Assembly (NCBI RefSeq): GCF_001613545.1
Contig: NZ_BDCO01000002.1
Location: 1,612,001 to 1,676,000, forward strand
Source: Terrimicrobium sacchariphilum
GTDB lineage: Bacteria; Verrucomicrobiota; Verrucomicrobiia; Chthoniobacterales; Terrimicrobiaceae
Length of the DNA stretch: 64,000 bases
Direction of reading: 5' to 3'
The notes beneath the pieces were generated by a model, which saw nothing but the letters and a program-made list of their open reading frames with translations, did not search any database and had not been told where the DNA came from. A program made the translations under genes and the position numbers. The stretch's first letter is position 1. Every line of letters begins with the position of its first letter. Shown here piece by piece: positions 17,078 to 26,511 of the stretch.

Positions 17078-18967
17078 GTGCCAGCCGATTCCGCCCAAAG
17101 AAAGCTGCCATTGGCGCTAGCCGCCCTCGGTGTCGTCTTCGGAGACATCGGGACGAGTCCTCTTTATACCTTTGAGACCGCCCTTGGCGCGGTCTCTCCG
17201 ATCAGCAAGGTCGAGGTCCTTGGGGTGGCGTCTCTCATCGTCTGGAGCCTGCTGCTCATCGTCACGCTCAAGTACGTATTCCTCGTCATGCGGGCGGATT
17301 ACCACAAGGAGGGAGGGGTGTTTGCCCTGCTTGCCTTACTGCGGTCCAAGGACAGCCGTAGCGACACATTGAGACTGCCCTTCTATATCCTGCTCCTGCT
17401 TTTTGGCGCCGCCCTGCTATTTGGTGATGGCACGATCACTCCCGCAATCTCAGTGCTGAGTGCGCTGGAGGGATTGGAGGCGGTGAACCCGGATTTCAAG
17501 AGACTGGTCGTGCCGGCCACGGTGGCCATCCTGCTCCTGCTTTTCTCCGTGCAGCGGCTTGGCACGGGACGGCTCGGGTTTGTCTTTGGCTGGGTCATGC
17601 TGGCCTGGTTTGTGACGATCGGCTCGATCGGCCTTTACTGGATCATTCGCAATCCCGAGGTGTTGGTGGCGCTGAATCCGCTGTATGCCCTCGGTGTGGT
17701 CCGCGAGGCGGGGTGGCAGACGCTCACGCTCATGGGGGCTGTCGTCCTGGCTGTGACCGGGGTGGAGGCCTTGTACGCGGACATGGGGCATTTCAGCCGC
17801 AAGGCGATCTCGCTTGCATGGCACGGCGTGGCCTTGCCGGGGCTGCTGCTCAATTATCTCGGTCAGGCATCGCTCGCTCTGGAGCGACCGGAGTATTTCC
17901 AGACGAATAATCCCTTCTTCCTCATGGTGGCTCAAGGCTGGCCGACGGCGTTGCTCGTGGCATTGGCGACCGTGGCAACCGTAGTCGCATCGCAGGCTCT
18001 CATCTCCGGGGTATTCTCGCTCACCGCGCAGGCGCAGGAGCTGAATTTCATTCCCAAGTTTCTCATCATGCACACCAGCCGTCAGGAGCGAGGACAGGTT
18101 TATGTGCCCTCGACAAACTGGCTGCTCGGGTTGACCTGCATCCTGCTCGTTCTCACCTTTCGCTCCAGTGATAACCTTGCTGCCGCCTATGGACTTGCGG
18201 TGGTGGGCACGATGGTCATCACCACTCTCTCCCTCTTTCTGGTGATGAGGCGGTGCTGGCGGTGGCCTCTGGTTCGCGCGCTGGTCATCACGGTGGTGTT
18301 GCTGGTGATCGAGGTGCCCTTCCTGCTTTCGTGCCTGACGAAATTTCCCAATGGCGGATATTTTCCCGTCGTCGTGGCCTGCCTGCTGCTGGCTGTGATG
18401 CTCACCTGGCATCGTGGCCGGGCGATCATCCTCAATCACATGCGCTCCAGCCGGGGTTCCGTCCTGGAACTGGCCAGCGTGATCGAAGCAGAGCCGGGCA
18501 GCCATGGGCAGATGGTCTTTATCACTTCCAATCGCCAGCCGCGCTATGCGGCGGCGCGTGCTTTTGAGATGCTGCGGCGAGGTGGCACGCTGCGTGGGCA
18601 GGTCGTGCTCCTGAGCCTCGTCAACGCGATGGAGAGCGATGTCGACATGCCGCGATGCGTCGAGGTCCATCGCATCAGCGACAAGCTCTGGCATGTCGTC
18701 GCCATGCATGGATATATGCAGGAGCCTCATGCTCTCGAGATCATGGCACGGGCTCACGAGTTGAGTAATGGCGAAATCGCCAAGGTGGGGAATGAAACCT
18801 TTTATGTCCTCGGGCGGGAACTGATCGTCGAGTATTTCGGCAATCGCCTGGCGCGCTGGCGGAGGGCGCTGTTTGGCTTCCTGAGCCGCAACGTGAGCTA
18901 CGCACCAGACTACTTTTACATCCCGCACGAGCAGATCGTGGAGTTCACCTGGATGATGCGAGCCTGA
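17078..18967 (+). CDS. kup: Kup-type potassium uptake protein
   Basis: An inner-membrane K+ transporter (KUP/HAK/KT family, proton-coupled in characterised members). The 629-residue length matches E. coli Kup. The N-terminus has the family signature LGVVFGDIGTSPLYTFETA. DGTITPAISVLSALEGL, GVEALYADMGHF and LNYLGQASLAL are further diagnostic stretches. About 12 membrane helices span residues 15-440, and a cytoplasmic tail ends EQIVEFTWMMRA. A GTG at 17078 is the start that includes the whole first signature. The PPK2 gene follows 55 bp downstream in the same direction; co-transcription is possible. Confidence 0.95.
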   Translation: MPADSAQRKLPLALAALGVVFGDIGTSPLYTFETALGAVSPISKVEVLGVASLIVWSLLLIVTLKYVFLVMRADYHKEGGVFALLALLRSKDSRSDTLRLPFYILLLLFGAALLFGDGTITPAISVLSALEGLEAVNPDFKRLVVPATVAILLLLFSVQRLGTGRLGFVFGWVMLAWFVTIGSIGLYWIIRNPEVLVALNPLYALGVVREAGWQTLTLMGAVVLAVTGVEALYADMGHFSRKAISLAWHGVALPGLLLNYLGQASLALERPEYFQTNNPFFLMVAQGWPTALLVALATVATVVASQALISGVFSLTAQAQELNFIPKFLIMHTSRQERGQVYVPSTNWLLGLTCILLVLTFRSSDNLAAAYGLAVVGTMVITTLSLFLVMRRCWRWPLVRALVITVVLLVIEVPFLLSCLTKFPNGGYFPVVVACLLLAVMLTWHRGRAIILNHMRSSRGSVLELASVIEAEPGSHGQMVFITSNRQPRYAAARAFEMLRRGGTLRGQVVLLSLVNAMESDVDMPRCVEVHRISDKLWHVVAMHGYMQEPHALEIMARAHELSNGEIAKVGNETFYVLGRELIVEYFGNRLARWRRALFGFLSRNVSYAPDYFYIPHEQIVEFTWMMRA

Positions 18968-19022
18968 AGAGGGGGCTTTCCTTTTTTACTCCCAACCGAT
19001 AATTCCCCGGATCACCACAGCC

Positions 19023-19751
19023 ATGGCGAAAGAGCGCATAAAACTCGACGATCTCGACCAGTCCAGTTCACTCGAACAGGACGACTACAAAAAGCAGCTC
19101 AAGAAGTACCAGCTCGAGCTGCTCAATATGCAATTGCTCCTGCGCGAGCAGAAGAAGAACGTCGTCATCGTGATGGAAGGGCCGGATGCGGCAGGCAAGG
19201 GGGGCGCGATCAAGCGCGTCGTCGAGCGTCTTGATCCGCGTCTTTGTCGCGTTTACTCGATCGTCAAGCCGACGCCCGAGGAGTACCAGCATCACTACAT
19301 GTGGCGCTTTTGGAACAAGCTCCCTCCCTACGGACAGATCGCCATCTTTGATCGTTCCTGGTATGGACGCGTCCTGGTCGAGCGTGTGGAAAAATTCTGC
19401 TCCGATGCGGAGTGGAAGCGGGCCTACGGCGAGATCAATGAACTCGAGCGCCAGCTCACGGACGACGGCTCCATCGTCATCAAGTTTTACCTGCATATCA
19501 CCAAGGATGAGCAGCTCGATCGCTTCAAACGTCGCGAGGCCGATCCCTACAAGCACTGGAAGATCAGTGACGAGGATTGGCGCAATCGCCGTCACTGGAG
19601 CGATCACAATGCTGCGGCGGAGGATATGTTTGAGAAAACTTCGACACCCAACGCCCCCTGGATCGTGATCCCGGCAAACTACAAGTGGTATGCCAGGGTG
19701 AAGGTCGTCAAAAGCGTGGCCGAGACCCTCAAGGCATCGCTCAAGCTGTAG
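19023..19751 (+). CDS. polyphosphate kinase 2 (PPK2)-family phosphotransferase
   Basis: A cytoplasmic kinase that moves phosphate between polyphosphate and nucleotides. The 242-residue single-domain form has a Walker A motif EGPDAAGKGG (residues 52-61), GQIAIFDRSWYGRVLVERVE (Walker B/DRSWYGR signature) and the lid arginines FKRREADPYKHWKISDEDW. The ending WIVIPANYKWYARVKVV is also typical. Whether it prefers ADP, GDP or AMP cannot be read from this sequence. It lies 55 bp after kup. A CHAD protein, a domain known to bind polyphosphate, is encoded at 43670. Confidence 0.93.
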   Translation: MAKERIKLDDLDQSSSLEQDDYKKQLKKYQLELLNMQLLLREQKKNVVIVMEGPDAAGKGGAIKRVVERLDPRLCRVYSIVKPTPEEYQHHYMWRFWNKLPPYGQIAIFDRSWYGRVLVERVEKFCSDAEWKRAYGEINELERQLTDDGSIVIKFYLHITKDEQLDRFKRREADPYKHWKISDEDWRNRRHWSDHNAAAEDMFEKTSTPNAPWIVIPANYKWYARVKVVKSVAETLKASLKL

Positions 19752-19761
19752 TCGGCACGCC

Positions 19762-20361
19762 TTACGCGTCGATCCGCGAAAGATCGACCTGGACGTAGCG
19801 GATGCCACCCGTGTCGAGAGCCGTGTCGATGATTGTCGCCACGGTCGAGGCGCTCATGCTGGGGCTCAACCGCAGGTATGCACCGGAATCGCGCACCGTC
19901 GCGCCGGAGCAGACAGACTCTGGAAGGTTCGGAATGGCCTTCAGCTTGGACCGCAGACGATTCAGGACGATGGCCTCTTCAAAGAGTGAGGCGCTCGGCT
20001 CCTTTTTGCCTTTTCCCAGCTTGGCAAACACCATGACACCGCGGTTCGACTCAGCCAGTTCTCCGTTGCGGACGAGTGAAATGATCTGGTCCTGCCGGGA
20101 GTCCCGGGGAGTCGATACGTAAGCAGGTCCCTTCGGATTGGCCGGGGGCACGACAGCCATTTGGTCGCTGGTTCCGTAACTACGTGCTCCTTCATCCGTC
20201 GTCGTGGCGCTGGCCAGAGACGCGGGGCGCATGTGAATCACGGCGGCTGTGCCCGGTGGGGATGGAGGCGGGGGAGTCTTGGTGGAACATCCCGTAAATA
20301 CGGCGGAAACCGCGCACAATAGAACCGATATTTTCCAACCGGCCTCAAACCCGACTCTCAT
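19762..20361 (-). CDS. putative lipoprotein, unknown function
   Basis: A 199-residue protein with a lipoprotein-type leader (ISVLLCAVSAVFTGCSTK) and a Pro-rich stretch directly after the Cys. The rest contains a charged middle (TPRDSRQDQIISLVRNGELAESN) and a C-terminal part (LRSKLKAIPNLPESVCSGATVRDSGAYLRL) that does not match a family I recognise. ATG 20361 is preferred to 20379 because it gives the tighter leader. It converges on PPK2 (10 bp apart) and is divergent from nuoB. Confidence 0.6.
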   Translation of the reverse strand: MRVGFEAGWKISVLLCAVSAVFTGCSTKTPPPPSPPGTAAVIHMRPASLASATTTDEGARSYGTSDQMAVVPPANPKGPAYVSTPRDSRQDQIISLVRNGELAESNRGVMVFAKLGKGKKEPSASLFEEAIVLNRLRSKLKAIPNLPESVCSGATVRDSGAYLRLSPSMSASTVATIIDTALDTGGIRYVQVDLSRIDA

Positions 20362-20462
20362 TTCCTGCATGGGTGCCATGAAACCGCAGAAAAAACAAGC
20401 GAGGGCAGGGACAATCGCAACTTTGCGCTTGCCGCTCGCGCTGTTAAAAATAGCTTCACTGC

Positions 20463-20984
20463 ATGAGCCAGAATAACCCCGTCGCCTACGACTCGAAGAT
20501 CGAGGGCAACGTGATTTTCACGAAATTGGACGCCGCCATCAATTGGATGCGTGGTAACTCGCTCTGGCCGATGCCCATGGGACTCGCCTGCTGCGCCATC
20601 GAACTGATGGCCGCCTCGTCCTCACGCTTTGATATTTCCCGGTTCGGAGCAGAAGTGATGCGTTTTTCGCCCCGTCAGAGCGACGTGATGATCGTTGCCG
20701 GCACGGTGACCTACAAAATGGCACTCGCAGTCCAGCGCATCTGGGAGCAGATGCCGGAGCCAAAGTGGTGTATCGCCATGGGAGCCTGTGCTTCCAGCGG
20801 CGGCATGTACCGTAGCTACGCGGTTCTCCAGGGCATTGACCACCTCATCCCGGTTGACGTCTACATTTCCGGATGTCCGCCCCGCCCTGAGGCTCTGCTC
20901 GACGGCCTGATGAAGCTTCAGAAGAAGATTATGACAGAAACGGCTATCAAGGATCAGAAACGCGCTCTATTGGAGACCGTATGA
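20463..20984 (+). CDS. nuoB: NADH-quinone oxidoreductase subunit B
   Basis: The complex I subunit that holds the terminal iron-sulfur cluster N2. The cluster ligands are all visible: Cys43 and Cys44 in GLACCAIEL, Cys109 in GACASSGG and Cys138 in [11 protein letters not shown], each offset by 20 from the E. coli ligands. The protein is 173 residues with a short N-terminus. The stop overlaps the start of nuoC (ATGA). No nuoA precedes it; upstream lies a divergent lipoprotein gene, so the complex I genes are split here. Confidence 0.96.
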   Translation: MSQNNPVAYDSKIEGNVIFTKLDAAINWMRGNSLWPMPMGLACCAIELMAASSSRFDISRFGAEVMRFSPRQSDVMIVAGTVTYKMALAVQRIWEQMPEPKWCIAMGACASSGGMYRSYAVLQGIDHLIPVDVYISGCPPRPEALLDGLMKLQKKIMTETAIKDQKRALLETV

Positions 20985-21592
20985 GTTCGCAGGATCCCGC
21001 CACCTCCTTCCGCGACAAATTTGCCGACTCGATCATCTCGGAAACCGATTTCCGGGGTGAGAAGACCTTTCTGGTCAAGATTGAGGCCCTTCACGACGCG
21101 GCCAGATATTTAAAAGACGAGCAGGGGTTTGACTACCTCATCGACATTTCCAGCATCGACAATTTCGGGGATTCGCCCCGGTTTGAGATCGTTTACGAGC
21201 TTTGCAATCTCGGCAAGGGTGCCCACATCCGTCTGAAGGCGCCTCTCGCAAGCGATGAGGAACCAGTCGCTCCTACAGTGGTAGATCTTTGGCCGACGGC
21301 CGACTGGCACGAGCGCGAGGCTTATGACATGATGGGGATCAAGTTTGACGGGCATCCCAACCTGACTCGCATTCTTATGTGGGAGGGATATCCGTACCAT
21401 CCCCTTCGCAAGGACTTCCCCCTTCAAGGTAAACCCAGTGAAACTGAAGAGGTGGCGTTCACCGATGTGGCGCCGCTGGCTGGTGGACCTTTCGTGACTG
21501 TTCCCACTTCGGGAAACACGCAGGTTCGCGAGCCCCGTGCCCGCCGCGCTGGCGACGAGCCGGTTCACGAGAAATTTATCGCCGAACCTTGA
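20981..21592 (+). CDS. nuoC: NADH-quinone oxidoreductase subunit C
   Basis: The 30-kDa peripheral subunit of complex I. It is recognised by [19 protein letters not shown], then [32 protein letters not shown] and [15 protein letters not shown], the family signature. It is not fused to NuoD as in some enterics. It overlaps nuoB by 4 bp. Its C-terminal tail ([18 protein letters not shown]) is an extension of unclear role. No nuoD follows; the next gene, overlapping its stop, is ribonuclease D. Confidence 0.95.
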   Translation: MSSQDPATSFRDKFADSIISETDFRGEKTFLVKIEALHDAARYLKDEQGFDYLIDISSIDNFGDSPRFEIVYELCNLGKGAHIRLKAPLASDEEPVAPTVVDLWPTADWHEREAYDMMGIKFDGHPNLTRILMWEGYPYHPLRKDFPLQGKPSETEEVAFTDVAPLAGGPFVTVPTSGNTQVREPRARRAGDEPVHEKFIAEP

Positions 21593-22659
21593 TCTCAGAT
21601 CCATCGGGACTCCAGGCGCTGATCGATCGCCTTGCGCCCCTCCCGCAGATCGCCGTCGATACCGAGGCGGATAGTCTGCACAGCTACTTTGAAAAGCTGT
21701 GCCTCATCCAGATCAGTGCGGACGGCGAGGATTTCCTCGTCGATCCCCTGGCGGGATTTTCCCTCCAGCCGCTATATGACGCACTGGCACCGAAGCGGTT
21801 GGTATTCCATGGGGCCGACTACGACATGCGGCTCCTGCATCGCTACGGGCAGTTTGGCGCGACGGATGTCTTTGACACGATGATCGCGTCGCGGCTTTGC
21901 GGCTATCGCGAACTGGGCCTTGCTGCCCTGGTCGCCAAGCACTTTGACGTCAAGCTTTCCAAGGCCTCGCAAAAGGCCAACTGGGCGATCCGGCCGCTTT
22001 CCAGGCAGATGCTGGAATACGCTGTCAACGACACAAAGTATCTCCTGACCCTTGCTCAGATCCTCGAGGCGGAACTCCGCCGACTGGAGAGGTGGGATTG
22101 GTTTGTTGAATCCCGCGATCGCATGATGGCCGCCGCCCGCGAGCCTCGCGAGCGCGACGAGAACTCTGCCTGGCGCATCTCCGGCAGCGCAACGCTGAGT
22201 CCGCAGGCGCAGTCCGTGCTGCGCGTGCTCTGGTATTGGCGCGATGGTGAGGCGAAGTCGTGGGACCGACCGCCATTTCATGTGATGAGTAATGACGACC
22301 TCGTCCGCATCGCCGAGAAGGCGGTGAAGGGGGAGCCGTTCTCGACACCACGCATGAGCAGTCGTCGCAGGAAAAGCTTTGAGGTCGTCCTCGCGCTTGC
22401 TCTCCATATCCCGGAGGACGAGTGGCCTGTGCCTCCCAAGACCCGCCGTCGGCGCCCGACTCGCGAGCAGACGGACAGATTTGAAAGCCTTCGCCGCACT
22501 CGGGACAAGGTGGCGGCAGAGATCGGTCTGGAGCCTTCCATCGTCGCTCCGCGCGGCGCCTTGGAGGCTGCCTCGCTCGATTTGAATACGGCGGCATTGA
22601 TGAACTGGCAGCGTCGTCTGCTCGGTCTCGAACCGCACCAGACTCCTGTTAATGTTTGA
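21589..22659 (+). CDS. rnd: ribonuclease D
   Basis: A 3'-5' exoribonuclease of the DEDD family involved in tRNA and small-RNA 3' processing. Exonuclease motifs are AVDTEADSLHSY (Asp24, Glu26), FHGADYDMRLL and YAVNDTKYLL. An HRDC domain begins near residue 205 (LSPQAQSVLRVLWYWRD). The start is TTG overlapping the nuoC stop (TTGA), so it is translationally coupled. Its end overlaps nadC by 8 bp. The order nuoC-rnd-nadC is tight and probably one transcript. Confidence 0.93.
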   Translation: MISDPSGLQALIDRLAPLPQIAVDTEADSLHSYFEKLCLIQISADGEDFLVDPLAGFSLQPLYDALAPKRLVFHGADYDMRLLHRYGQFGATDVFDTMIASRLCGYRELGLAALVAKHFDVKLSKASQKANWAIRPLSRQMLEYAVNDTKYLLTLAQILEAELRRLERWDWFVESRDRMMAAAREPRERDENSAWRISGSATLSPQAQSVLRVLWYWRDGEAKSWDRPPFHVMSNDDLVRIAEKAVKGEPFSTPRMSSRRRKSFEVVLALALHIPEDEWPVPPKTRRRRPTREQTDRFESLRRTRDKVAAEIGLEPSIVAPRGALEAASLDLNTAALMNWQRRLLGLEPHQTPVNV

Positions 22660-23488
22660 CCTCATCGACGCAGCGCTTCGCGAGGATATCGGCACCGGGG
22701 ACCTGACAACCCGGTATTTCACTGATCCGGCCCGCCTGGCCACTGCCCGAGTAGTCGCCCGGGAGCAGTGTGTCCTCGCTGGCGGGGAGGTGGCCCGCGA
22801 GGTCTTTCACCGCGTGGACCCGGAGCTGGAGCTTATCCATCTTTTTCCCGACGGCATGGTCTTGGAGAAAGGAGTTGCGGCTCTCGAGATCCGGGGCAGG
22901 GCGGCTTCGCTTTTGACCGCGGAGCGTACAGTGTTAAACTTTCTCCAGCGCCTTTCCGGCGTTGCGACGATCACCTACCGTTACGTGCAGGCTGTGCAAG
23001 GAACGGAAACGTGCATCCTGGACACCCGCAAAACCACCCCGGGGTGGAGGCTGTTGGAAAAAGCGGCTGTCGCGGCCGGTGGCGGGACGAATCACCGCAT
23101 CGGTCTCTATGACATGGTGATGGTGAAGGACAATCACCTCGCCGCCTGCGCCTCTCTGGACGACCTTGCCATCTCGATCCGCCGATTCAAGGAGGCTCAT
23201 CCCGACATCCGGGTGGAGCTGGAGGCGGATACGCTGGACCAGGTGCGAGCCTTTGTCGCCATGGACGGTGTCGATGTTATCCTGCTCGATAACATGACGA
23301 CCGACCAAATGCGCGAGGCGGTTTCCCTGCGGCGGGAAGGTCTGGAATTTGAGGCCAGCGGTGGCATCACGATCGAGCGATTGCCCGAGATTGCCAGCAC
23401 CGGGGTGGACTACATCTCCGTGGGTGCGTTGACGCACTCCGCCAGGGCGGTAGACTTGTCGATGGAGATCATCGATGACCCTGCTTGA
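22652..23488 (+). CDS. nadC: nicotinate-nucleotide pyrophosphorylase (carboxylating)
   Basis: Quinolinate phosphoribosyltransferase, which makes nicotinate mononucleotide from quinolinate and PRPP in NAD synthesis. Diagnostic sequences are EDIGTGDLTTRYF at the N-terminus, ERTVLNFLQRLSGVAT, LDTRKTTPGWRLLEKAAV with GGGTNHRIGLYDMVMVKDNHL, and the C-terminal EASGGITIERLPEIASTGVD. The 278-residue length is normal. It overlaps both neighbours (rnd by 8 bp, birA by 14 bp). Confidence 0.96.
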   Translation: MFDLIDAALREDIGTGDLTTRYFTDPARLATARVVAREQCVLAGGEVAREVFHRVDPELELIHLFPDGMVLEKGVAALEIRGRAASLLTAERTVLNFLQRLSGVATITYRYVQAVQGTETCILDTRKTTPGWRLLEKAAVAAGGGTNHRIGLYDMVMVKDNHLAACASLDDLAISIRRFKEAHPDIRVELEADTLDQVRAFVAMDGVDVILLDNMTTDQMREAVSLRREGLEFEASGGITIERLPEIASTGVDYISVGALTHSARAVDLSMEIIDDPA

Positions 23489-24152
23489 TCCTGATCTGAT
23501 CCAGGCGGCGACCGGGGCAGGGAGTGTGGGCAAGCGGGTGCTTGTTTTTCGCGAGACTGCGTCGACAAATGACTTGCTGCTTCGGATGGGGGAGAGCGGG
23601 GAGCCTGAGGGGACCGTTGTTTTTGCGGAATCCCAGACTGCGGGCAGGGGACGGTTCAAGCGTCCCTGGTACTCGGCGGAGGGATTGGGCCTTTGGTTTT
23701 CCTTTCTTGTTCGGGAGGGGTTGAGCCCTGCGGTGACGGATTTGACACCAATGATCGCGGTGGCCGTGAGTGACGGATTGCGCGAGGTGACGGGGGACAC
23801 GCGCTGGCGAATCAAACCACCCAATGACATTTACGGAGATGGGGGCAAAGTCGCCGGCATCCTGATCGAGGCTCGCTCCGGGCCTAGACCATTTGCTGTT
23901 GTCGGCATCGGGTTGAACGTGAACCACTCGCTCGAGGACTTTCCTTCGGAACTGCATGGCTGCGCGACCTCTTTGCGGGTGGAACTGGGCCACGTCCTCG
24001 ATCGCGAAAAGGTGGCGGGAGCCGTGCTGGCGGCGGTAAATCGCTATCTGCCGGAGTTGGGCAATCCGCAGGCGGGATTTTTGAAGGTCTACGACCAACG
24101 AACCCGGGAGTGGCTGGCCTCGCGGCCGCCTTTGCAAAGTCCGGAAGTGTGA
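23475..24152 (+). CDS. birA: biotin--[acetyl-CoA-carboxylase] ligase
   Basis: Biotin protein ligase, which activates biotin to biotinyl-AMP and transfers it to the carboxyl carrier protein. Seen are FRETASTNDLL, AESQTAGRGRFKRPWYS (the GRGRxxR biotin-AMP loop), WRIKPPNDIYGDGGKVAGILIE and VVGIGLNVNHSLEDF. The 225-residue protein lacks the N-terminal helix-turn-helix of E. coli BirA, so it is a class I ligase without repressor function. It overlaps nadC by 14 bp. Confidence 0.94.
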   Translation: MTLLDPDLIQAATGAGSVGKRVLVFRETASTNDLLLRMGESGEPEGTVVFAESQTAGRGRFKRPWYSAEGLGLWFSFLVREGLSPAVTDLTPMIAVAVSDGLREVTGDTRWRIKPPNDIYGDGGKVAGILIEARSGPRPFAVVGIGLNVNHSLEDFPSELHGCATSLRVELGHVLDREKVAGAVLAAVNRYLPELGNPQAGFLKVYDQRTREWLASRPPLQSPEV

Positions 24153-24165
24153 TACCTTGACCCTC

Positions 24166-25440
24166 ATGCATCGTTTGCTTTGCGCCGTGTCTTTCGTGGC
24201 TTTCACGGGATCGGCCTTTGCCCAGAAGGCGAACCCCACTCCAGCCCCCGATGAGGATTCCCCCTACGAAAGCGTACAGGTGCTGGCGCGAGCCATGCAG
24301 CTCATTCGCCAGGATTACGTGAATGACAGCAAGATCTCCTACAAGGACCTCACCTACGGGGCGCTCAAGGGGATGCTGTCTCGGCTCGATCCGCACAGCG
24401 AGTTCATGGACCCCGAGGACTTCAAGGGGATGCAGGAGGATACGAAGAGCGAGTTTGGCGGGCTCGGGGTCGTGGTCACACTCGACGACGGCTCGCTGAC
24501 CATTGTCAATCCGATGGAGGATTCGCCTGCTTTCAGCGCCGGCCTCTTGCCGGGTGACCGCATCCTGCGAATCAATGGTGAGGCCACGGACAAGCTCACG
24601 ATCTCCCAGGCCATCGACAAGCTCAAGGGCGACATCGGGGAGAAAATCACTCTTACGATCCAGCGCCCGACCACCAAGGAGATCAAGGATTACGAACTCA
24701 CTCGCGTGTCGATCAAGATGCGCAGCGTGAAGAACGCGCAGATCCTGCCCGTTGAGCAGACCGGGGGGCACAAGATCGGGTATGTGCGCATTACCAAATT
24801 TGCCGAACCCACCGCCACCGAGCTCGCCAAGGCTCTGGATGAACTGGAAAAGCAGGGCATGGAGGCGCTGGTGCTCGACCTGCGGTATAATCCGGGAGGA
24901 CTCCTCAACAGTGCCGTGGATGTCTGTGGATTGTTTGTCCCTCCCGATACGAAGGTCGTCTATACGGAGGGGCGTTCGCCCGGGCGGGAGTACCGCACAT
25001 CCTCGGCTCTCGGACCGCAGCGAAAATATCCGCTCGCCATCCTGACAAACTACGCTAGCGCGAGCGGTTCCGAGATCGTGGCCGGCGCCTTGCGTGACCT
25101 GAATCGTGCCGTCGTCATCGGAGAGACGACCTTCGGCAAAGGCTCCGTGCAGAGTGTGGTTTCACTGCCGGATGGCTCGGCACTCCGGCTGACGACCGCC
25201 CGGTATTTCACGCCGAGCGGCACGGTGATTCACGAGGTCGGGGTGGTGCCGACGATCAAGGCGACACTGACTCCCGAGCAGGAATATGACCTTTGGAAAA
25301 TGCGCCGCGAAAGCATCACGGGGGAGCCGACCCTGTCGCTGACCAAGGACGCGCAGCTGTCTCGCGCTGTCGACATGCTGCAAGGCTCCGTGATCTACGC
25401 GGAGCGGAAGAAATCCACCAAGCCCGACAAAGGATTGTGA
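24166..25440 (+). CDS. S41-family C-terminal processing peptidase
   Basis: A periplasmic Ser/Lys protease of the CtpA/Prc family. It has a signal peptide (RLLCAVSFVAFTGSAFA), an N-terminal helical region (RQDYVNDSKISYKDLTYGAL) and a PDZ domain (about residues 85-165; FGGLGVVVTLDDGSLTIV, GLLPGDRILRINGE). The S41 core follows: GYVRITKFAEPTATEL, VLDLRYNPGGLL, NYASASGSEIVAGAL (catalytic Ser) and IGETTFGKGSVQ (catalytic Lys). An in-frame TTG at 24157 is the alternative start. Its stop overlaps tsaD (GTGA). Confidence 0.93.
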   Translation: MHRLLCAVSFVAFTGSAFAQKANPTPAPDEDSPYESVQVLARAMQLIRQDYVNDSKISYKDLTYGALKGMLSRLDPHSEFMDPEDFKGMQEDTKSEFGGLGVVVTLDDGSLTIVNPMEDSPAFSAGLLPGDRILRINGEATDKLTISQAIDKLKGDIGEKITLTIQRPTTKEIKDYELTRVSIKMRSVKNAQILPVEQTGGHKIGYVRITKFAEPTATELAKALDELEKQGMEALVLDLRYNPGGLLNSAVDVCGLFVPPDTKVVYTEGRSPGREYRTSSALGPQRKYPLAILTNYASASGSEIVAGALRDLNRAVVIGETTFGKGSVQSVVSLPDGSALRLTTARYFTPSGTVIHEVGVVPTIKATLTPEQEYDLWKMRRESITGEPTLSLTKDAQLSRAVDMLQGSVIYAERKKSTKPDKGL

Positions 25441-26438
25441 TCGTTCTCGCCATTGAAACCTCCTGCGACGAAACCGCGGTCGCGATCCTGCGCGACCATG
25501 GGGATGTCCTGAGCCATGAAATCGCCAGCCAGGCGGATATCCATGCGGCCTATGGCGGCGTGGTGCCCGAGGTCGCTTCACGCAATCATCTTTCCCTGCT
25601 TCCCTCTCTGGTGGAGAAAGCCCGGGCTGAAGCGGGACTGCGCCTCGATCAGATCGACGCTTTTGCCGCCACGAATGGCCCTGGCCTTGCCGCTGCTTTG
25701 CTGGTGGGAGTTTCGGCGGCAAAAGGCCTGGCGTTGGGCGTCAATAAGCCCTTTCTTGCCGTCAATCATATCGAGGGCCACATGTTGTCGCCATTTTTCG
25801 GGCTGTCGGAGATCCCTCCACATGTCGGGCTGGTCGTGAGTGGCGGGCATACCATGTTGCTCGATGTGGCCGGCTACGGCGATTACCGGCTGCTGGGGCG
25901 CACGCTTGACGATGCTGCCGGGGAGGCTTTTGACAAGGTGGCCAAGCTTCTTGGCCTTCCGTATCCGGGAGGAGTCCAGATCGATCTGCTGGCACGAAAG
26001 GGAAATCCCGATCGCTTCGAGTTCCCGCGAAGCATGCTCGGGTCGGGGGATTTTGCCTTCAGTTTCAGTGGGTTGAAAACCTCTGTGCGGTACTTTCTCG
26101 ACCGGGGATTTGAGCCGGCCGATCTGCCGGACATCTGCGCTTCGTTTCAAGAGGCGGTGATAGACGTGCTGGTACACAAGGCGCTGGCAGCCGTGCGTCG
26201 CCAGGGGCGTTCCCTCCTGGCTGTGAGTGGGGGTGTGAGCAGCAACTCGCGGCTCCAGGCCAAGCTTGATCTCGCCTGCAGTTCGGCGGGCATCGCATGG
26301 CGCATGGCTCCTCCGGCCTTGCGCACTGACAATGCGCTGATGATCGCCTACGCCGCGTCGCATCGTCAGGGAGGCAACTCCGACCTCGCCGCCGATATCC
26401 TGCCCAATTTTGACTACGCCCGGCTGGCCGCCGCTTAA
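25437..26438 (+). CDS. tsaD: tRNA N6-adenosine threonylcarbamoyltransferase
   Basis: TsaD transfers the threonylcarbamoyl group to A37 of ANN-decoding tRNAs, working with TsaB and TsaE. The start is GTG 25437, overlapping the protease stop, because it places IVLAIETSCDETAVAIL at the N-terminus as in the family. The metal-binding motif is NHIEGHMLSP. Also seen are VVSGGHTMLL, GRTLDDAAGEAFDKVAKLLGLPYPGG and VSGGVSSNSRL. The protein has 333 residues, a normal length. The sequence is open further upstream but that part is out-of-family. Confidence 0.96.
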   Translation: MIVLAIETSCDETAVAILRDHGDVLSHEIASQADIHAAYGGVVPEVASRNHLSLLPSLVEKARAEAGLRLDQIDAFAATNGPGLAAALLVGVSAAKGLALGVNKPFLAVNHIEGHMLSPFFGLSEIPPHVGLVVSGGHTMLLDVAGYGDYRLLGRTLDDAAGEAFDKVAKLLGLPYPGGVQIDLLARKGNPDRFEFPRSMLGSGDFAFSFSGLKTSVRYFLDRGFEPADLPDICASFQEAVIDVLVHKALAAVRRQGRSLLAVSGGVSSNSRLQAKLDLACSSAGIAWRMAPPALRTDNALMIAYAASHRQGGNSDLAADILPNFDYARLAAA

Positions 26439-26511
26439 ATATCTCCAAGCGGGCAGTGAGGGCTTGCGTGAGCGCTCCAGGTGCGAAACACTTGCCGAAA
26501 CAGACGTACGC

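Noticed and set aside
17450-18928. 492-codon minus-strand frame opposite kup
   Set aside because: High-GC antisense shadow: composition dominated by His, Gln, Arg and Asp with no hydrophobic core, whereas kup is unmistakable.
26410-26511. N-terminal extension of the REC-GGDEF-EAL protein from ATG 26410
   Set aside because: The 34 added residues overlap the tsaD end and do not look like part of a receiver domain, although the start remains unproven.
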